From Leptodontidium sp. MPI-SDFR-AT-0119 (taxonomy: Eukaryota; Ascomycota; Leotiomycetes; Helotiales; Leptodontidiaceae), in assembly GCA_020726505.1 (NCBI GenBank), contig JAHLEZ010000012.1, forward strand, positions 62,001 through 126,000: 64,000 nt of DNA. Reading direction: 5' to 3'. The notes under the pieces were generated by a model. It saw only the letters and a program-made list of their open reading frames with translations. It did not search any database and was not told where the DNA came from. This document shows positions 1 through 10,650 of the stretch, piece by piece (within the stretch, counting starts at the first letter, position 1; each line of letters begins with the position of its first letter). A program made the translations under genes and the position numbers.

Positions 1-1
1 A

Positions 2-1506
2 ATGATCAACGGAAAAATCGACGGCTTGGCCAAGGACCTTAAGTTGAAAGGGAATCAATACAATACTCTAGTATCTATCTTGTTTGTGGGGTATCTTTTG
101 GGCCAAGTGCCATCAAACATGATCCTGAACAGAGTTAAGCCCGCTTGGTACATGTCAGGTTCGTGGCACTCCTTTCTATACCGTTTGGAACTGTGGGACT
201 GATAATCTATTAGGTTTCATGTTGGCTTGGGCTATCGTGTCAACTTTGACTTGCCTTGTTCAAAACTTCGAAGGCATGTTGGCGGCTCGTTTCATGTTGG
301 GTGTGACTGAGGCTCCAGTAAGTTCACCGCAGTCATATACAAATAACATGGAGTACTGACAGGTCCAGTTCTATCCGGGGGCACTGTATATGGTCTCACA
401 ATTTTATACGCGAAAGGAGGTCGCAGCCAGGATGGCGATTTTCTACACAGGAAATATGCTTGCGAGCTCTTTCTCAGGTCTCATCGCAGCTGGGGTCTTT
501 GCTGGACTTGGTGGTGTCCATGGCATTGAAGGATGGCGGTGGCTGTTCATTATCCAGTAAGTGCCAGCCTCTTTGGTATAGGAATTTGGGGCATCTCTCT
601 TTTTCTTCTCAGCACCCGTCCTGAACCCTTCATAACAAGTGCATACTAACAATGTCATCAGAGGTGCTATCACTGTTGTCATTGCCATGGTAGGCGTTGT
701 CCTCTTGCCCAACTCCCCACTCGAGACGAGATGGCTCACACCCGATGAACGCCAACTCGCACACTCACGCATGGAGCGAGATATGACTGGACGACGAGCC
801 GGAACAAGTACATGGGTTGGTCTTCGCGAGGCCTCCACTGACTATCGAACTTGGATCTTCGCCCTCATGATCAATTTGCACTTGTCCGCCAATGGATTCA
901 AGAACTTCATGCCCACTGTTGTGAAGACACTCGGATTCAGCAAGACAGTCACATTGGTTCTGACTTGCCCACCATTCTTGCTCGCGACATTTGTTTCGGT
1001 CCTGGTTTCTTGGTCATCGGGAAGGTACAATGAGCGTACCTGGCACATCACTGTCTCAAAGTTAATCGCGATCGCTGGTAAGCACAAGATCTACTCTTGG
1101 CAAATCGATGGCATAATACTAACGTAATATCTCTAAAGGTTTTGCCATTGCTTGGGGAACATTAAACATTGGCGCCCGATACTTCGCGATGTGCGTCTTC
1201 GTCGGTGCAACATACGGTGTCAACAACATCGGCATGGGATGGGTCTCTTCAACCCTCGGACAGACAAACGAGAAGAAAGCTGTAGCTGTTGCCATTGCCA
1301 ATACTATGGGCAATTTGGGTAGTGTTTACACTCCATATCTGTGGCCTGATAGCGATGCACCCCGGTTCGGAATGGCCATGGCTGCCAGTATTGGATTCTC
1401 GGCTGGTGTCATTGTTGTTGCGTGGATCATGAGATTCATTTTGATGAGGGAGAATCGCAAGATCAAGGCAGAGGAGAACGAAGTTGTTAACCTGTACGCT
1501 TACTGA
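2..1506 (+). CDS. MFS transporter, allantoate permease (Dal5)-like, 5' end outside window
   Basis: This is a membrane carrier of the anion:cation symporter branch of the major facilitator superfamily, whose fungal members take up allantoate, nicotinate, vitamins or similar organic anions. Five exons can be joined in frame: about 2-158, 214-317, 363-556, 662-1077 and 1139-1506, all with GT-AG introns of 45-105 nt. The first visible residues (NxYNTLVSILFVGYLLGQVPSNM) match the second helix region of the family, so roughly 50-70 N-terminal residues including helix 1 lie before the window. Further landmarks are the ARFMLGVTEAP segment, the IIQGAITVVIA start of the second half of the N-terminal bundle, the NEKKAVAVAIANTMGN segment of helix 10/11 and a short hydrophilic tail. 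The substrate cannot be told from sequence. Family assignment is firm, exon ends are inferred from frame and consensus. Confidence 0.85.
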
Positions 1507-1764
1507 GCGGGAGCTGGTCTGAGAAGAGGCAGTCAGGAACCGGAAATATGTCAGTGTTCACTAGGCCATCAAATAGATCTCTCTAGGAGCGCAGCGCCAC
1601 TCGAACTACACGAGCGGTTGGAGAATAATAGGAGGAACATTTCCACAGATAATAATGGATCTAGAAACAGATTTCCCGATTGATTCTATCTATAATCGTG
1701 GGTTCTGCTCAAGCCTTCTCTCTTGTCAACTAGAAGACCAAACATAAAGAAAATTAGACACATT

Positions 1765-2515
1765 CTACTTCAAGCCTCCATTAATCTCCACTACGCTCCC
1801 ATCCATATACCTACTCTCACCACTCATCAAAAACACTACGACATCCGCAACCTCTTCTGGCAATCCCATTCTTCCAACAGCGACCAACTTCTCCATCTCA
1901 GCCACCGCCTCTTTGCCCTTCACAACTCCCGCGTTCGTCGGCGTATCGATACATCCCGGCGCAACGACATTGGTCTTAATACCTTTCGGTTCCCGCTCTA
2001 GCGCCAGCGCCATACATTTCGAAAACCCAATCAATGACCCCGAATTTAGAAGCGCAGTACACTGCATACCCAGGTCCCGCTTGACGACCGATCACAGAAG
2101 AGACATTAACGAACGAAGCTCCGGATTGGAGATGAGTGGTACAAGGTCTCGTGGCGTTGAAGAGGCCTTTGAGATTGGTGTTCATGAGCTTGTCCCAGTG
2201 CTCATCGGTAATATCTGTCGTTGCGAGAGAAGTGGGGTTGATACTGGCGCAGTTGAAAACATGATCGATCCTGCCTTATCTCTCGATGATATTGCAGATA
2301 AATGTGTTGTAGTTCTCTGATGAGCTTACGTCAACGAGATGTGAGGAGTGGTCTCCTGATTGACATAGGTTGAGCGTTTCGGTGATCGTTGATGAGTTGA
2401 TATCGGCGAGAGCAAGAGTTGCACCCAGATGTGATAGTTTGATACTGGTTGCTCGCCCGATACCACTTCCAGCGCCGGTTATAAGAATGACTTTGTCGAT
2501 AAACGTTTGACGCAT
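1765..2515 (-). pseudogene. Short-chain dehydrogenase/reductase, broken by a stop and a 4-bp duplication
   Basis: The reading starts with a classical SDR cofactor site (ITGAGSGIGRA, residues about 12-22), continues through DHVFNCASINP, NVSSVIG and the catalytic YxxxK region (YCASK), and ends with the typical VVEINGG tail, about 250 residues in all, the normal family length. Two lesions interrupt it. An in-frame TAA at 2276-2278 sits exactly between ...NIIER and GRIDHVF, where the family has a continuous chain. Near 2030 the tetranucleotide ATTG is duplicated (ATTGATTGGG) right after SKFGVI; removing one copy restores GVIGFSKCMALA. Neither site has splice signals. The simplest reading is a recently inactivated NAD(P)-dependent oxidoreductase. 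It sits tail to tail with the MFS gene, 258 bp away. Confidence 0.75.
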
Positions 2516-4236
2516 GGTTTTGTAGCAGCTTTAAATCGGATTTCCTTTGCCGTGTAGCTAAGTCACAACTACAATCATGGCGGTTTAATCTGATGACGAT
2601 GGAGGAGGGGTAGTGGGGCCTTATGTAAGTCAGCGATGTGCTCATGGATTTCAATTTCATCTGTGGATCTGTTTAGGTGACCAGTGGTAGCTTTTAGGCC
2701 ATCGGCTCGTTGCTGCTTTTTTTGATGTTTAGTGTGAACGTTTGAGGTTGTGGAGATCTGATTTACTGACATGGTTCCACTCTGTGCAATCCAGAGTTGT
2801 TCCGTTCCCTATTCTTTGGATAATACTGACCATGATAGAGGAACAGAAAAAACTTTACAAATTCTGCTAAAGAATTGAAATAGCTGTGACTTTAGCGTAG
2901 AGACTTTGGAGCCAGTAGCTAAGAGGGGAGTGACAAGTCTTCTGGAATCCAGGAAGTTTATGTAAGAAGCAAGGTTAAGCGAGTCCTAGTTAGAATCGAG
3001 TCCCAGCCCAACCCGGACTTGGCTGGACTCAGGCCGATGTCCGAATATCACTACTTGGCTTAATTTGAGTCGACTCATGATTTGACTTTGTACTTAAATC
3101 ATACCTACCGCGAGGCAGCGGTGAAGTGCTATCCACTGCCAGACGTCCTCTCTTGTAAAACAAACGCAACAACAAGAAAAAACCCTATCCGTTATACTCA
3201 TCTTGTCTTCAAGAGTGTTCCGAACTTTTTTCAATTGATTTACGCTCAGAATTGCAAGAGTTCCAGGGGATCAAAATGCGGATTCTAAAGGACCCCTTGT
3301 TGACAAGGGACAACACTTAATCGCTGGACCGCCATAATAATGCATAAGTTATAAATACCTGGGGTAATTACCATATATACATAGGTATGAATTTAGTATA
3401 AAGCTTAACTTGAGTTAAGTCTGCATGTAACTCGGACTTGGGTATACTTCCCCGAGTAACTCGGCCCGAGTCTAGAACTAAAGGCGTAAGCTTGATTCAG
3501 ACTCGGTCCGACGGAGTCTTCTTACCAAGTATGAGGGGTCGTTCCCAAGATAACACATGGTTTCATCCACAAGATCAGCACATAGCCAAAATCTGTTTGT
3601 AAATAGGGATGGGTGTGGCAGGTCTTCACTTCAAGACTATGGTCCGAGCCTACACCTCAAGGAAGTGCGAGTTGATTCTTGTTGCTTTCATTCGAACGAA
3701 CTTGACTTCAAAGCATGCTTGCTTCAAAGGTGCTATTCAGGCCTGCACTTTGATCTCACGATTCGACAGGTAAGTAAACACTTCGAAGCATTGCAAAAGG
3801 GAATGTGGAATACCTTGAAAACGCCGAGTCGCTCTATTCGGCTTTCGGCTTTACGGATATTTTTCTTGGGTTCCCGAACAGGTCCCCCGGGTGCGAATCA
3901 ATCGCAGTGTCTGAGGCACTCAGCTCCCTCTATAGATAGCGTTATTTTTGCATAACGTTATATAAAGATCGTGGTGTAGTTAAACAAAGCTTTCATTCAA
4001 TCGGCCCTTAATTTTTTACTTGAAATATTGAACAAGGGAACAGCACACCGGGTTCTAGATACCAAGATGGGGGCCCGGATGATAGTAAGTGCCGCCTCCC
4101 CGGACCCCGGATGTGCAATCGTATATATCAACAGTCCCTCATCCATCATCCATGAACGCACAGTATTCTTCTCCCTCTTCTGAGATACATAATTCAGACT
4201 TGGAAAATTGTCTCTAGGATTACTCAAGTAAGGAAA
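2516..4236. other. Intergenic, degenerate GACTCGG-rich stretch
   Basis: No protein-like reading longer than noise was recognised here. Between about 2985 and 3530 the motif GACTCGG/CCGAGTC and close variants recur in both orientations (for example around 2998, 3070, 3430, 3455 and 3500), separated by AT-rich sequence. This may be a decayed repeat. The final 150 bp before 4237 serve as the amidohydrolase promoter and leader. Confidence 0.4.
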
Positions 4237-5853
4237 ATGTCTGGTGAGTTGAATGACAAGCCCGACTGTCGTGATGCTGATAACACAGTCCAAGCAGGAC
4301 CCGGTAGCTCCGCCGCTACACCTAGCTCTACGATATTTCTTAACGGAGGAACTGTCGTAACTTACAACAAAGCTTCCAACTCCGTCGAGATTCTTCGTAA
4401 CTCTTCCATCCTCATCCAAAATGATCGAATCATTTCAATAGGAGAAACTCCACCGCCAGGGATCCTCGCACAGGCTGAAACACTCAATCTCGAAGGCAAG
4501 ATCATCTCACCCGGTTTTATCGACACTCATCGGCATGGCTGGCAGACAGCATATAAGACCATTGGGTCTTGTACGTCTCTCGTCGAATATTTCGTTCGTT
4601 ACTCGGAATATGGGCCAGCATCCAAACTTTTCACTACGGAAGATGTATACACCAGCCAGCTGACTTCGTTATACGAGTCGTTGAATGCTGGCGTCACGTC
4701 AATGTTGGATCATGCCAGCCATGCATGGTCCAAAGAAACTTCCAAGGCAGGGTTGCAGGCCAGTGTTGATAGTGGTGCCAGAGTGTGGTGGTCCTATGCC
4801 ATCCATGATCTTCGGAGTAACTTCAGTATCGATGACCAGTTTGAGGATTTGGAGAAATTGGCGAAAGATGAGGAGGGGTTGTTGAAAGGGTCACCCACCA
4901 CCGTTGGACTTGCATATGACAGGTTTGACGGTGCACCGAAGGCTGAAGTCGAGAGAGCATTGAAACTTGCAAAGTACGTCTTCCCATTTCAAATGGACTT
5001 TGCTTTACTGACTGTGCAGGGATCTGGATCTTTCAGTCATCACAACCCATTACGTGGGTGCGCCGTATGGAGGTATGTCCCGTCTGATGCTAAAGACTTT
5101 TTGCTAACTGTCCTAGCCTCCAATTCCGTCGAGCTTCTCAATTCATATTCGGCCCTGGAATCGAAAATCCCAATCGTATTCTCCCATGCATCAGGGCTGA
5201 CCGAAGCCGATGCTGCGCTACTTAGAAAGCACAACCATTTCATCTCCATCACTCCAGAGTCCGAACATCATTACGGACACGATCATAATCGTAGCTATTC
5301 AATCCAGGACCAAGCTGCTCTAGGGGTAGATACCCATTCCACATTCTCATCCGACATTGTCCTTCAAGCCCGGTTGTGGCTACAAGCTACCCGTCTTCGA
5401 CTTTATCGCAAGGTGCTCGCGGATGCAAAAGCGCCAGTGAATAATCCCATGAGTGTCAATCAAGCTTTCATCCTCGCGACACGAAATGGCGCTATGGCGT
5501 TACGTCGTGATGATTTAGGTATCATCGAACCGGGGGCCAAGGCCGATCTGGTTATCTTCAATGGAGATTCTCCCAACATGCTTGGCTGGAAAGATCCAGT
5601 CGCAGCTATCATCCTACACTCGAATGTTGGGGATATCGAACATGTCCTAGTTGATGGGAAATTCAAGAAGAAGAATGGGAAACTGGCTGTCGATTGGGAG
5701 GGTGTGAAGCAGAGGTTTTTGCCAAGTGCGGAGAGAATTCAGAAGATCTGGGCTGAAACGGAGTGGCCAGTGTTTGGTGATGAGTTTTGGGGGATTAAGT
5801 TGGGGACTACTGAGACCGTCAATGTTATGCGAGGAGCGGGGAATGGATATTGA
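4237..5853 (+). CDS. Amidohydrolase of the ATZ/TRZ-guanine deaminase superfamily
   Basis: This is a metal-dependent cyclic amidohydrolase that would hydrolyse a deaminatable or dechlorinatable heterocycle; the substrate is unknown. Sequence evidence: an N-terminal beta-sandwich (TIFLNGGTVVTY, residues ~32-43), metal-binding GFIDTHRHG (H98, H100), a TTHYVGAPYG strand, FSHASGLTEAD (metal His), and LGVDTHSTFSSD with the catalytic Asp, followed by the usual GAKADLVIF closing motif. Two small introns, 4974-5019 (46 nt) and 5073-5116 (44 nt), total 90 nt and contain no stop, so an unspliced reading of 538 residues stays open; splicing gives 508 residues and restores KLAKDLDLSVITTHYVG. The start at 4237 follows an AAAATG context and precedes a low-complexity 30-residue leader without clear targeting signal. 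Single gene with its own promoter. Confidence 0.85.
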   Translation: MSGELNDKPDCRDADNTVQAGPGSSAATPSSTIFLNGGTVVTYNKASNSVEILRNSSILIQNDRIISIGETPPPGILAQAETLNLEGKIISPGFIDTHRHGWQTAYKTIGSCTSLVEYFVRYSEYGPASKLFTTEDVYTSQLTSLYESLNAGVTSMLDHASHAWSKETSKAGLQASVDSGARVWWSYAIHDLRSNFSIDDQFEDLEKLAKDEEGLLKGSPTTVGLAYDRFDGAPKAEVERALKLAKYVFPFQMDFALLTVQGSGSFSHHNPLRGCAVWRYVPSDAKDFLLTVLASNSVELLNSYSALESKIPIVFSHASGLTEADAALLRKHNHFISITPESEHHYGHDHNRSYSIQDQAALGVDTHSTFSSDIVLQARLWLQATRLRLYRKVLADAKAPVNNPMSVNQAFILATRNGAMALRRDDLGIIEPGAKADLVIFNGDSPNMLGWKDPVAAIILHSNVGDIEHVLVDGKFKKKNGKLAVDWEGVKQRFLPSAERIQKIWAETEWPVFGDEFWGIKLGTTETVNVMRGAGNGY

Positions 5854-6405
5854 GTTGATTGGTGATGTTTTGTTTTGTTTCCTCGCGAAGGGCGCGCGAT
5901 ACTACATAACAGAGGGGTATAACTAAGCGAGTTTGATGTTTTGAGATTGCGTCAAGTGAGTACCATGACTGATGATTCGATACGGTCTAGCAAACAACAA
6001 TGGGCATTCTGATTGAAATGGGTGTCAAAGCAGGCACAGCAGATCAAATGTCAAGCCGTACAACGCAAATGGTTATCTCGAAATTATACCTGTGCGGCCA
6101 GCTCTAAATGAGACAAGTAAAGAATCCTTTCGGGCAGATGATACTGTGATTCGCGCGAAGCGTATCGGAGCTACGATCATGAATACTAGACCTAAATGGA
6201 ATTGTTGGACTTGTCACATGTGCTTAATGATAAGGACGATCCTTGACGAAGAGGACAAAGTGCTGTATGCCAGCAACAACGTCTCTACCCTGATTATAGG
6301 ACAGGATGAACCAACTATAAAGTTACACACCTAAAACGCCCAATCACTCTATGTAAAGTGATAAATGTTACTAAAACTTGGATAAACCAAAACAACGAGA
6401 CTAGC
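5854..6405. other. Intergenic between convergent genes
   Basis: About 550 bp separating the 3' ends of the amidohydrolase and the SET-domain gene. It should hold both 3' untranslated regions. Nothing else recognised. Confidence 0.5.
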
Positions 6406-7437
6406 TCAAATCTCCTCTCTCCACAACCATTTCTTGAACGCAGAAGGTTTAAGTCCCTTCGGAACATCTGAAGCCTTCGTCGCCCACTTATCCGTAGAAC
6501 CAAAACTATCATGCTTCTGAGGATTCTTAACATACGGCCTCATCTCGAGAACATTCATACTCGCCGGGCCCTCAGCCATCTTCTTCGCATCGGAGTAATA
6601 CTTGGCAAAACACCGCGCTCTCGCAAGATCACCATGCATGTTACACATCTGGAAGACATCGTAATATAATCTCGACAATCTCCCATCCTTGATGCCATCG
6701 AGCTCGTAGAGTTCGTAGAGGCTGCGTGCGCACTTCATGACTTCGTCGGGCTCGAAGTGGACCTTCTTGGAGTTGCCGATCGTCTCGTCTAATTTCTCGG
6801 CTTGCGAGATACGTTCATCACTTGCTTTTAGCTCGTCGGGTGGAAGAGAGCAGAGTTCGCACGTGCAGTCAAACTTGAAGAACTCCTTGAGGATCTCTTT
6901 GCGCTTGGATGAAGTCCCGCTAGGTTGGTAGCAGGTAGTGATTTCCTCGCCATTAGCGATTGGACGAACAGCATAGATTGTCTGCTTTCCGAGTAACTCG
7001 TCCCAGTGCTGGACGGCGTTTGGCAGACAGCTATGATTGATTCTCGCAATATCAGCGAACAATCCCCCAACCTCCGTATCTGGGCCTAGAGGATAGGCAT
7101 TCGAGCGGATAATGCCGATGAGTTTCTCTTTGGTGTTCTCGGGGAAGTTGGTGTGCAGGGTGCGGAAGTTCTCTTGCTCGCTGATGGATAACTTCCCTAG
7201 AGCATTTTCGAGATCCTGTTCGGCGGTGGTGAGGGATTGGACGACGTCGGTCTTGATCAAAGGGGCTTCGCTTAGCAGGAGAGTACCAGGGGTGATGTTT
7301 TGAGTGACGATTATTCCTTTTCCTTTGCCTGGAATATCGACAACTTCCCAGAGTTTCTTATCGGGCACAGATTCTCTATTTGTGTGGTCCGATGATCGGA
7401 CGGGCGAATCAGTGCGAGTTGTCGAGCTTGGAGCCAT
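6406..7437 (-). CDS. SET-domain protein (SMYD-like)
   Basis: The single-exon product of 343 residues carries a compact SET domain: the GKGKGIIV strand (38-45), NHSCLPNA (134-141), GEEITTCY (163-170) and the zinc-binding post-SET cysteines CTCELC (191-196). These are the S-adenosylmethionine-binding and pseudoknot motifs of protein lysine methyltransferases. The arrangement with a long insertion before NHSC and a helical C-terminal part rich in YELY-type tetratricopeptide-like repeats resembles the fungal SMYD/SET5-like group. No MYND zinc finger is visible, which is common in the fungal members. Protein substrate and location cannot be inferred; the family acts in cytosol or nucleus. The start at 7437 is the first ATG and lies in a Ser/Thr-rich leader. 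Weakness: activity is not guaranteed, many fungal members are uncharacterised. Confidence 0.85.
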   Translation of the reverse strand: MAPSSTTRTDSPVRSSDHTNRESVPDKKLWEVVDIPGKGKGIIVTQNITPGTLLLSEAPLIKTDVVQSLTTAEQDLENALGKLSISEQENFRTLHTNFPENTKEKLIGIIRSNAYPLGPDTEVGGLFADIARINHSCLPNAVQHWDELLGKQTIYAVRPIANGEEITTCYQPSGTSSKRKEILKEFFKFDCTCELCSLPPDELKASDERISQAEKLDETIGNSKKVHFEPDEVMKCARSLYELYELDGIKDGRLSRLYYDVFQMCNMHGDLARARCFAKYYSDAKKMAEGPASMNVLEMRPYVKNPQKHDSFGSTDKWATKASDVPKGLKPSAFKKWLWREEI

Positions 7438-8626
7438 ATTGAAAATGTATATATTGTAGATGTTGTGATGTGAAAGTGTAGTTTATTTTGGATAGAAGGG
7501 TGCGTTTTATGTCTGTCTGGTCAGTCCAGATGAGGATAAGACAGGGACGGGTCATAATTTTGAGGTGGACTGAAAATTTTGAAGCTATCTCCGTTTTTGG
7601 TAAAATAGTCGAGGGGGCCGGTCCACGGAAGTTGCTCCGTAGTGTTCACGTGATCTTGGGTCTCTATCTCACCGCAACTTCCTCCAAGTTTGTCAACAAA
7701 AGGTGCCAGAGAACGTCCTACAACACTCATTAACTATTGACTCGATTCCGGACTGTCAGTAAGTCCTTAGTCTTCGGAGTCCTCAGGCCCATGAAAGCAG
7801 TATTAGCATTGTGATATTATGGATGACCAACAACATTCAATTGGCTCGGTATTTCCCTCCGTAGTGCTTGACCTAGATGCATCAAAGCCATGTCTTCTTT
7901 CCCGAGAATGATAAGATTCCCAAATACAAGTTCAAACTTGCCTCCACTCTTGGTCTTCATCCTGCATCCTGGATTGTGTTCCTAAAATGACCATGGATCA
8001 GGAGGCACGACACTTTCAAAAATTCCAATTCTCAAAAGATGATATCGAAATCAAATTCTGTAGAATTCTTCTATTCCAACCAAAGATTTTTTCTATTAAA
8101 TAGCCTTTTGCGACAAGTCGATGGTGTTCTTAAACTTTTCAAGTGTCCAGGACGAAACAATTAACGGAAGCAAGATTCCAAAAAGGTTCTTAGTCGAACT
8201 GATCTGATATCTTTGATGAGGTGGATGTGAGTAAAAGAATACGAAGTCGGACCGACAATTTCAACAGATCTGAATAGATTCAAAGCGAGCTTTCATCACT
8301 TCCATCCTCTGGATTCCAAGTTGTCATGCCGCTGGGACCGAGCGCCGCCAAGAGGTGTTCCTTCCAAAGTCAATCAGAATATATGGAGGGTTCTTCCCAA
8401 CCGGCAGGAATGCTGGGCACCAACCACAATACAAACCTGCCATCTTCTCTGTGCAGACCTCTCCTCTATTTCTCCTTTACAACAAATTTTCCATTCACCT
8501 GCATCATCACATCAGCATCAACAATCCAGCATTCTTCACGAAAGAAACTTTACAAGAAACAAGGCTACCCAGAAATTCAGAATACGCATCTTATACATAT
8601 CTGGTGCTCGGCTCCCAGTATCCACA
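7438..8626. other. Intergenic between divergent genes
   Basis: About 1.2 kb that must contain the promoters of the SET-domain gene (leftward) and the small membrane protein gene (rightward). A CACGTGATC box lies near 7649. From 8400 to 8620 the plus strand is pyrimidine-rich, typical of a fungal promoter or leader. No further gene seen. Confidence 0.5.
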
Positions 8627-9261
8627 ATGAATCCATGTTATCGTCCCGGTATTACGACACTGTCGCATACCCGCGTCGTGACATCGCAATACACGTTCCC
8701 GGCCCTCGAAGCATCGCCTTTCATCCTAGGAGCCATTGCGATCACGATGTGGGAGGCTTTACAGCCAGGACCTGACCGTTTTGAGGGCGTCGCCGACTGC
8801 ATGTGGTTGATCCCACCGATGGTGATGATGCAGTTGGCGATCGGATATCTGATTTATCATGGTCAGTAACGCCCCTAAATCTGATTGGACTACCGCTAAA
8901 CAATAATTAAGTCATCGAAAACTGACAAGGTATAGGCTCCTATAAAAAGCGATGGGAATGGTACCCAATCGAGCCAATGACCCAGGCGGTGCTGGATGTC
9001 GTCCGGACTTACGCGTGCTGTTATATCATTGGAATAATTCTCGGAGCTCTGGGATTCAAAATAATTTTCGCCATGGCGTCGTATGTGTTACCCTACGATC
9101 CGACTTCCAGGATCCCAACTGCGAATTGGACGTTCAGAACAGCGTGTGTGTTTCTGGTCTTGGCGTATATGATAGTTCTCTTGGGCATTGGAATATTGGT
9201 GTCGAGACCGCTCGTTAAAGACCGGAAGCGTTTGAGGATGTTGGAGGAACTGGATGGGTAG
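8627..9261 (+). CDS. Small four-helix membrane protein, function unknown
   Basis: Two exons, 8627-8861 and 8936-9261, join in frame (intron 74 nt, GTCAGT...TATAG) to give 186 residues. The start is the ATG in ACAATGA; a longer open frame upstream has no protein character. Four hydrophobic segments are visible: around FILGAIAITMWEAL, MWLIPPMVMMQLAIGYLIY, CCYIIGIILGALGFKIIFA and CVFLVLAYMIVLLGIGILV. Short polar loops connect them, with KKRWEWYP between helices 2 and 3 and a basic tail KDRKRLRMLEEL. I do not recognise the family; no transporter or enzyme motif is present. It could be a lineage-specific membrane protein. The reading frame, the splice sites and the regular helix pattern support a real gene. 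Confidence 0.6.
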
Positions 9262-10071
9262 TAAATATTGGGTATTGCTGTATTTCAAGGCCGCATAATT
9301 CAGCTGACGAGGCTGGCGATTATTAGAGGTGGATAAATGATTAATGGAAAGCTCTATCCGGATAGATATCCCAAAATCGTCAGGAGTTTTTGGGCCTTTG
9401 TGATAACTATCACTCGATGTTAAGTAAATGGAACGCGTGGTGGATATATCATGAAGTGACTGATCCTTGGGGGGGGGGGGGGGCGCTCGTTTGCATCATT
9501 CTCGCCTGATCCATTCCAATTTCTAGTTCTGGAGCTAGCACCACTCTTCAGCCAAACCACGGAAGGGATATCCCTCTAGAAAACTAGAATTTTATCGGTC
9601 CCAGATTCTGCATAGACGGAATGTCTCTGTCGAAAGTTAATTTGCTGGATTAATAGATGGTTTGCGATAGGAAGCGAGAAAATAAACAGACACAACGATA
9701 AGCGAGAATCACTGTGCATTGGAAACAGTATTGAGAGTGGTATCGTGGTATCAATTACTGAACTTGCTTATATGGATATCATGGAAAACAAAATCTTCTC
9801 CTCTGCAGCCCTGCTGCTCTCCCAGGCAATTCATTCGCCTTTACATTCAAGTTTGAAGCTTGTAAGAGTCCCTCTTTCCCCTCAGCCTACGAACAGTTGA
9901 CCAGCCCATCGGACGCGGCATGTATGGCACTCTCCACAGCGCAGCGCTTAGCCATCACCGATGTCCTATCTCTGCCCGTCCTTCACATTTGTCATCGTCA
10001 TCGTCGTGGTCGATGTTGTTGTTGTTGTTGTATTCCCACCCTACTCTCTCAGCAGGGTCCCCTATCCCTCT
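9262..10071. other. Intergenic with 15-G homopolymer
   Basis: The stretch holds the 3' flanks of two convergent genes. A run of 15 G residues lies at 9469-9483. A (TTG)n tract lies near 10015-10031. No gene recognised. Confidence 0.5.
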
Positions 10072-10650
10072 TCAATCATCAAAAACCTCCATCTCCTGAA
10101 CCTCCACCTCGGCATACCCTCCCAAGACATGATGTAAATTCAAGCCCTCAGAATGCGAAGGGACCTTGCAAAGAACCGCCAACGGATCCTCCTTCTCATC
10201 AATCAGGACATCCCCGAATCTAACCCCCGCCTTCTGCTGATCCTGATAGATATACGTCGCATCTTCATGAATAGCTGTCTCGCGAGTCTGAGTCTTAGTG
10301 CTGGACTTGTTGTGTGTATTGTGTATGACATATGCCTGAGTAGCAAACTCCTCGATATCGGAATCGATCTCGGAGTCGGAGAATGAGTCGGCGTCGGCGT
10401 CGATGTCGGATTCAGAGTCGGAAAAACAGTTGTTGTATTCATCGAGGAGCTTGTCGTAGAGGTTTGCGTGGCCTACGAGACGACGCAGGTTTTGGTCTTT
10501 GAGAGCCGCTTCGGAGACGAGTTTTGAGTAGGCTACTTTGGCGACGGAGTAGATTTCCGTTTCAGATGGTGCGGTGGAGGTTTGAGTGGTGTCGATGACC
10601 GGGTAGGCTGATTTTGAGGAAGGCATCGTGATTTGTGAGTTTCGTTGCAT
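10072..10650 (-). CDS. Acidic hypothetical protein
   Basis: An uninterrupted 192-residue reading. The first third is predicted helical (AKVAYSKLVSEAALKDQNLRR), followed by an extremely acidic Ser/Asp/Glu stretch (DSESDIDADADSFSDSEID, about residues 78-100) and a C-terminal part with FGDVLIDEKEDPLAVL. The second methionine (residue 9, MPSSKS) sits in a better initiation context than the first. There is no signal peptide, membrane helix or recognised domain. The amino acid pattern, helix then acidic linker then ordered tail, is that of a small conserved fungal protein. I cannot name a function. Confidence 0.6.
   Translation of the reverse strand: MQRNSQITMPSSKSAYPVIDTTQTSTAPSETEIYSVAKVAYSKLVSEAALKDQNLRRLVGHANLYDKLLDEYNNCFSDSESDIDADADSFSDSEIDSDIEEFATQAYVIHNTHNKSSTKTQTRETAIHEDATYIYQDQQKAGVRFGDVLIDEKEDPLAVLCKVPSHSEGLNLHHVLGGYAEVEVQEMEVFDD

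Noticed and set aside
3557..3955. 132-residue plus-strand reading
   Set aside because: No known motif, composition like random intergenic sequence, no neighbouring splice partners.
9469..9483. G15 run as a quadruplex or regulatory element
   Set aside because: A single homopolymer without further G-runs; more likely slippage or a sequencing-sensitive tract.
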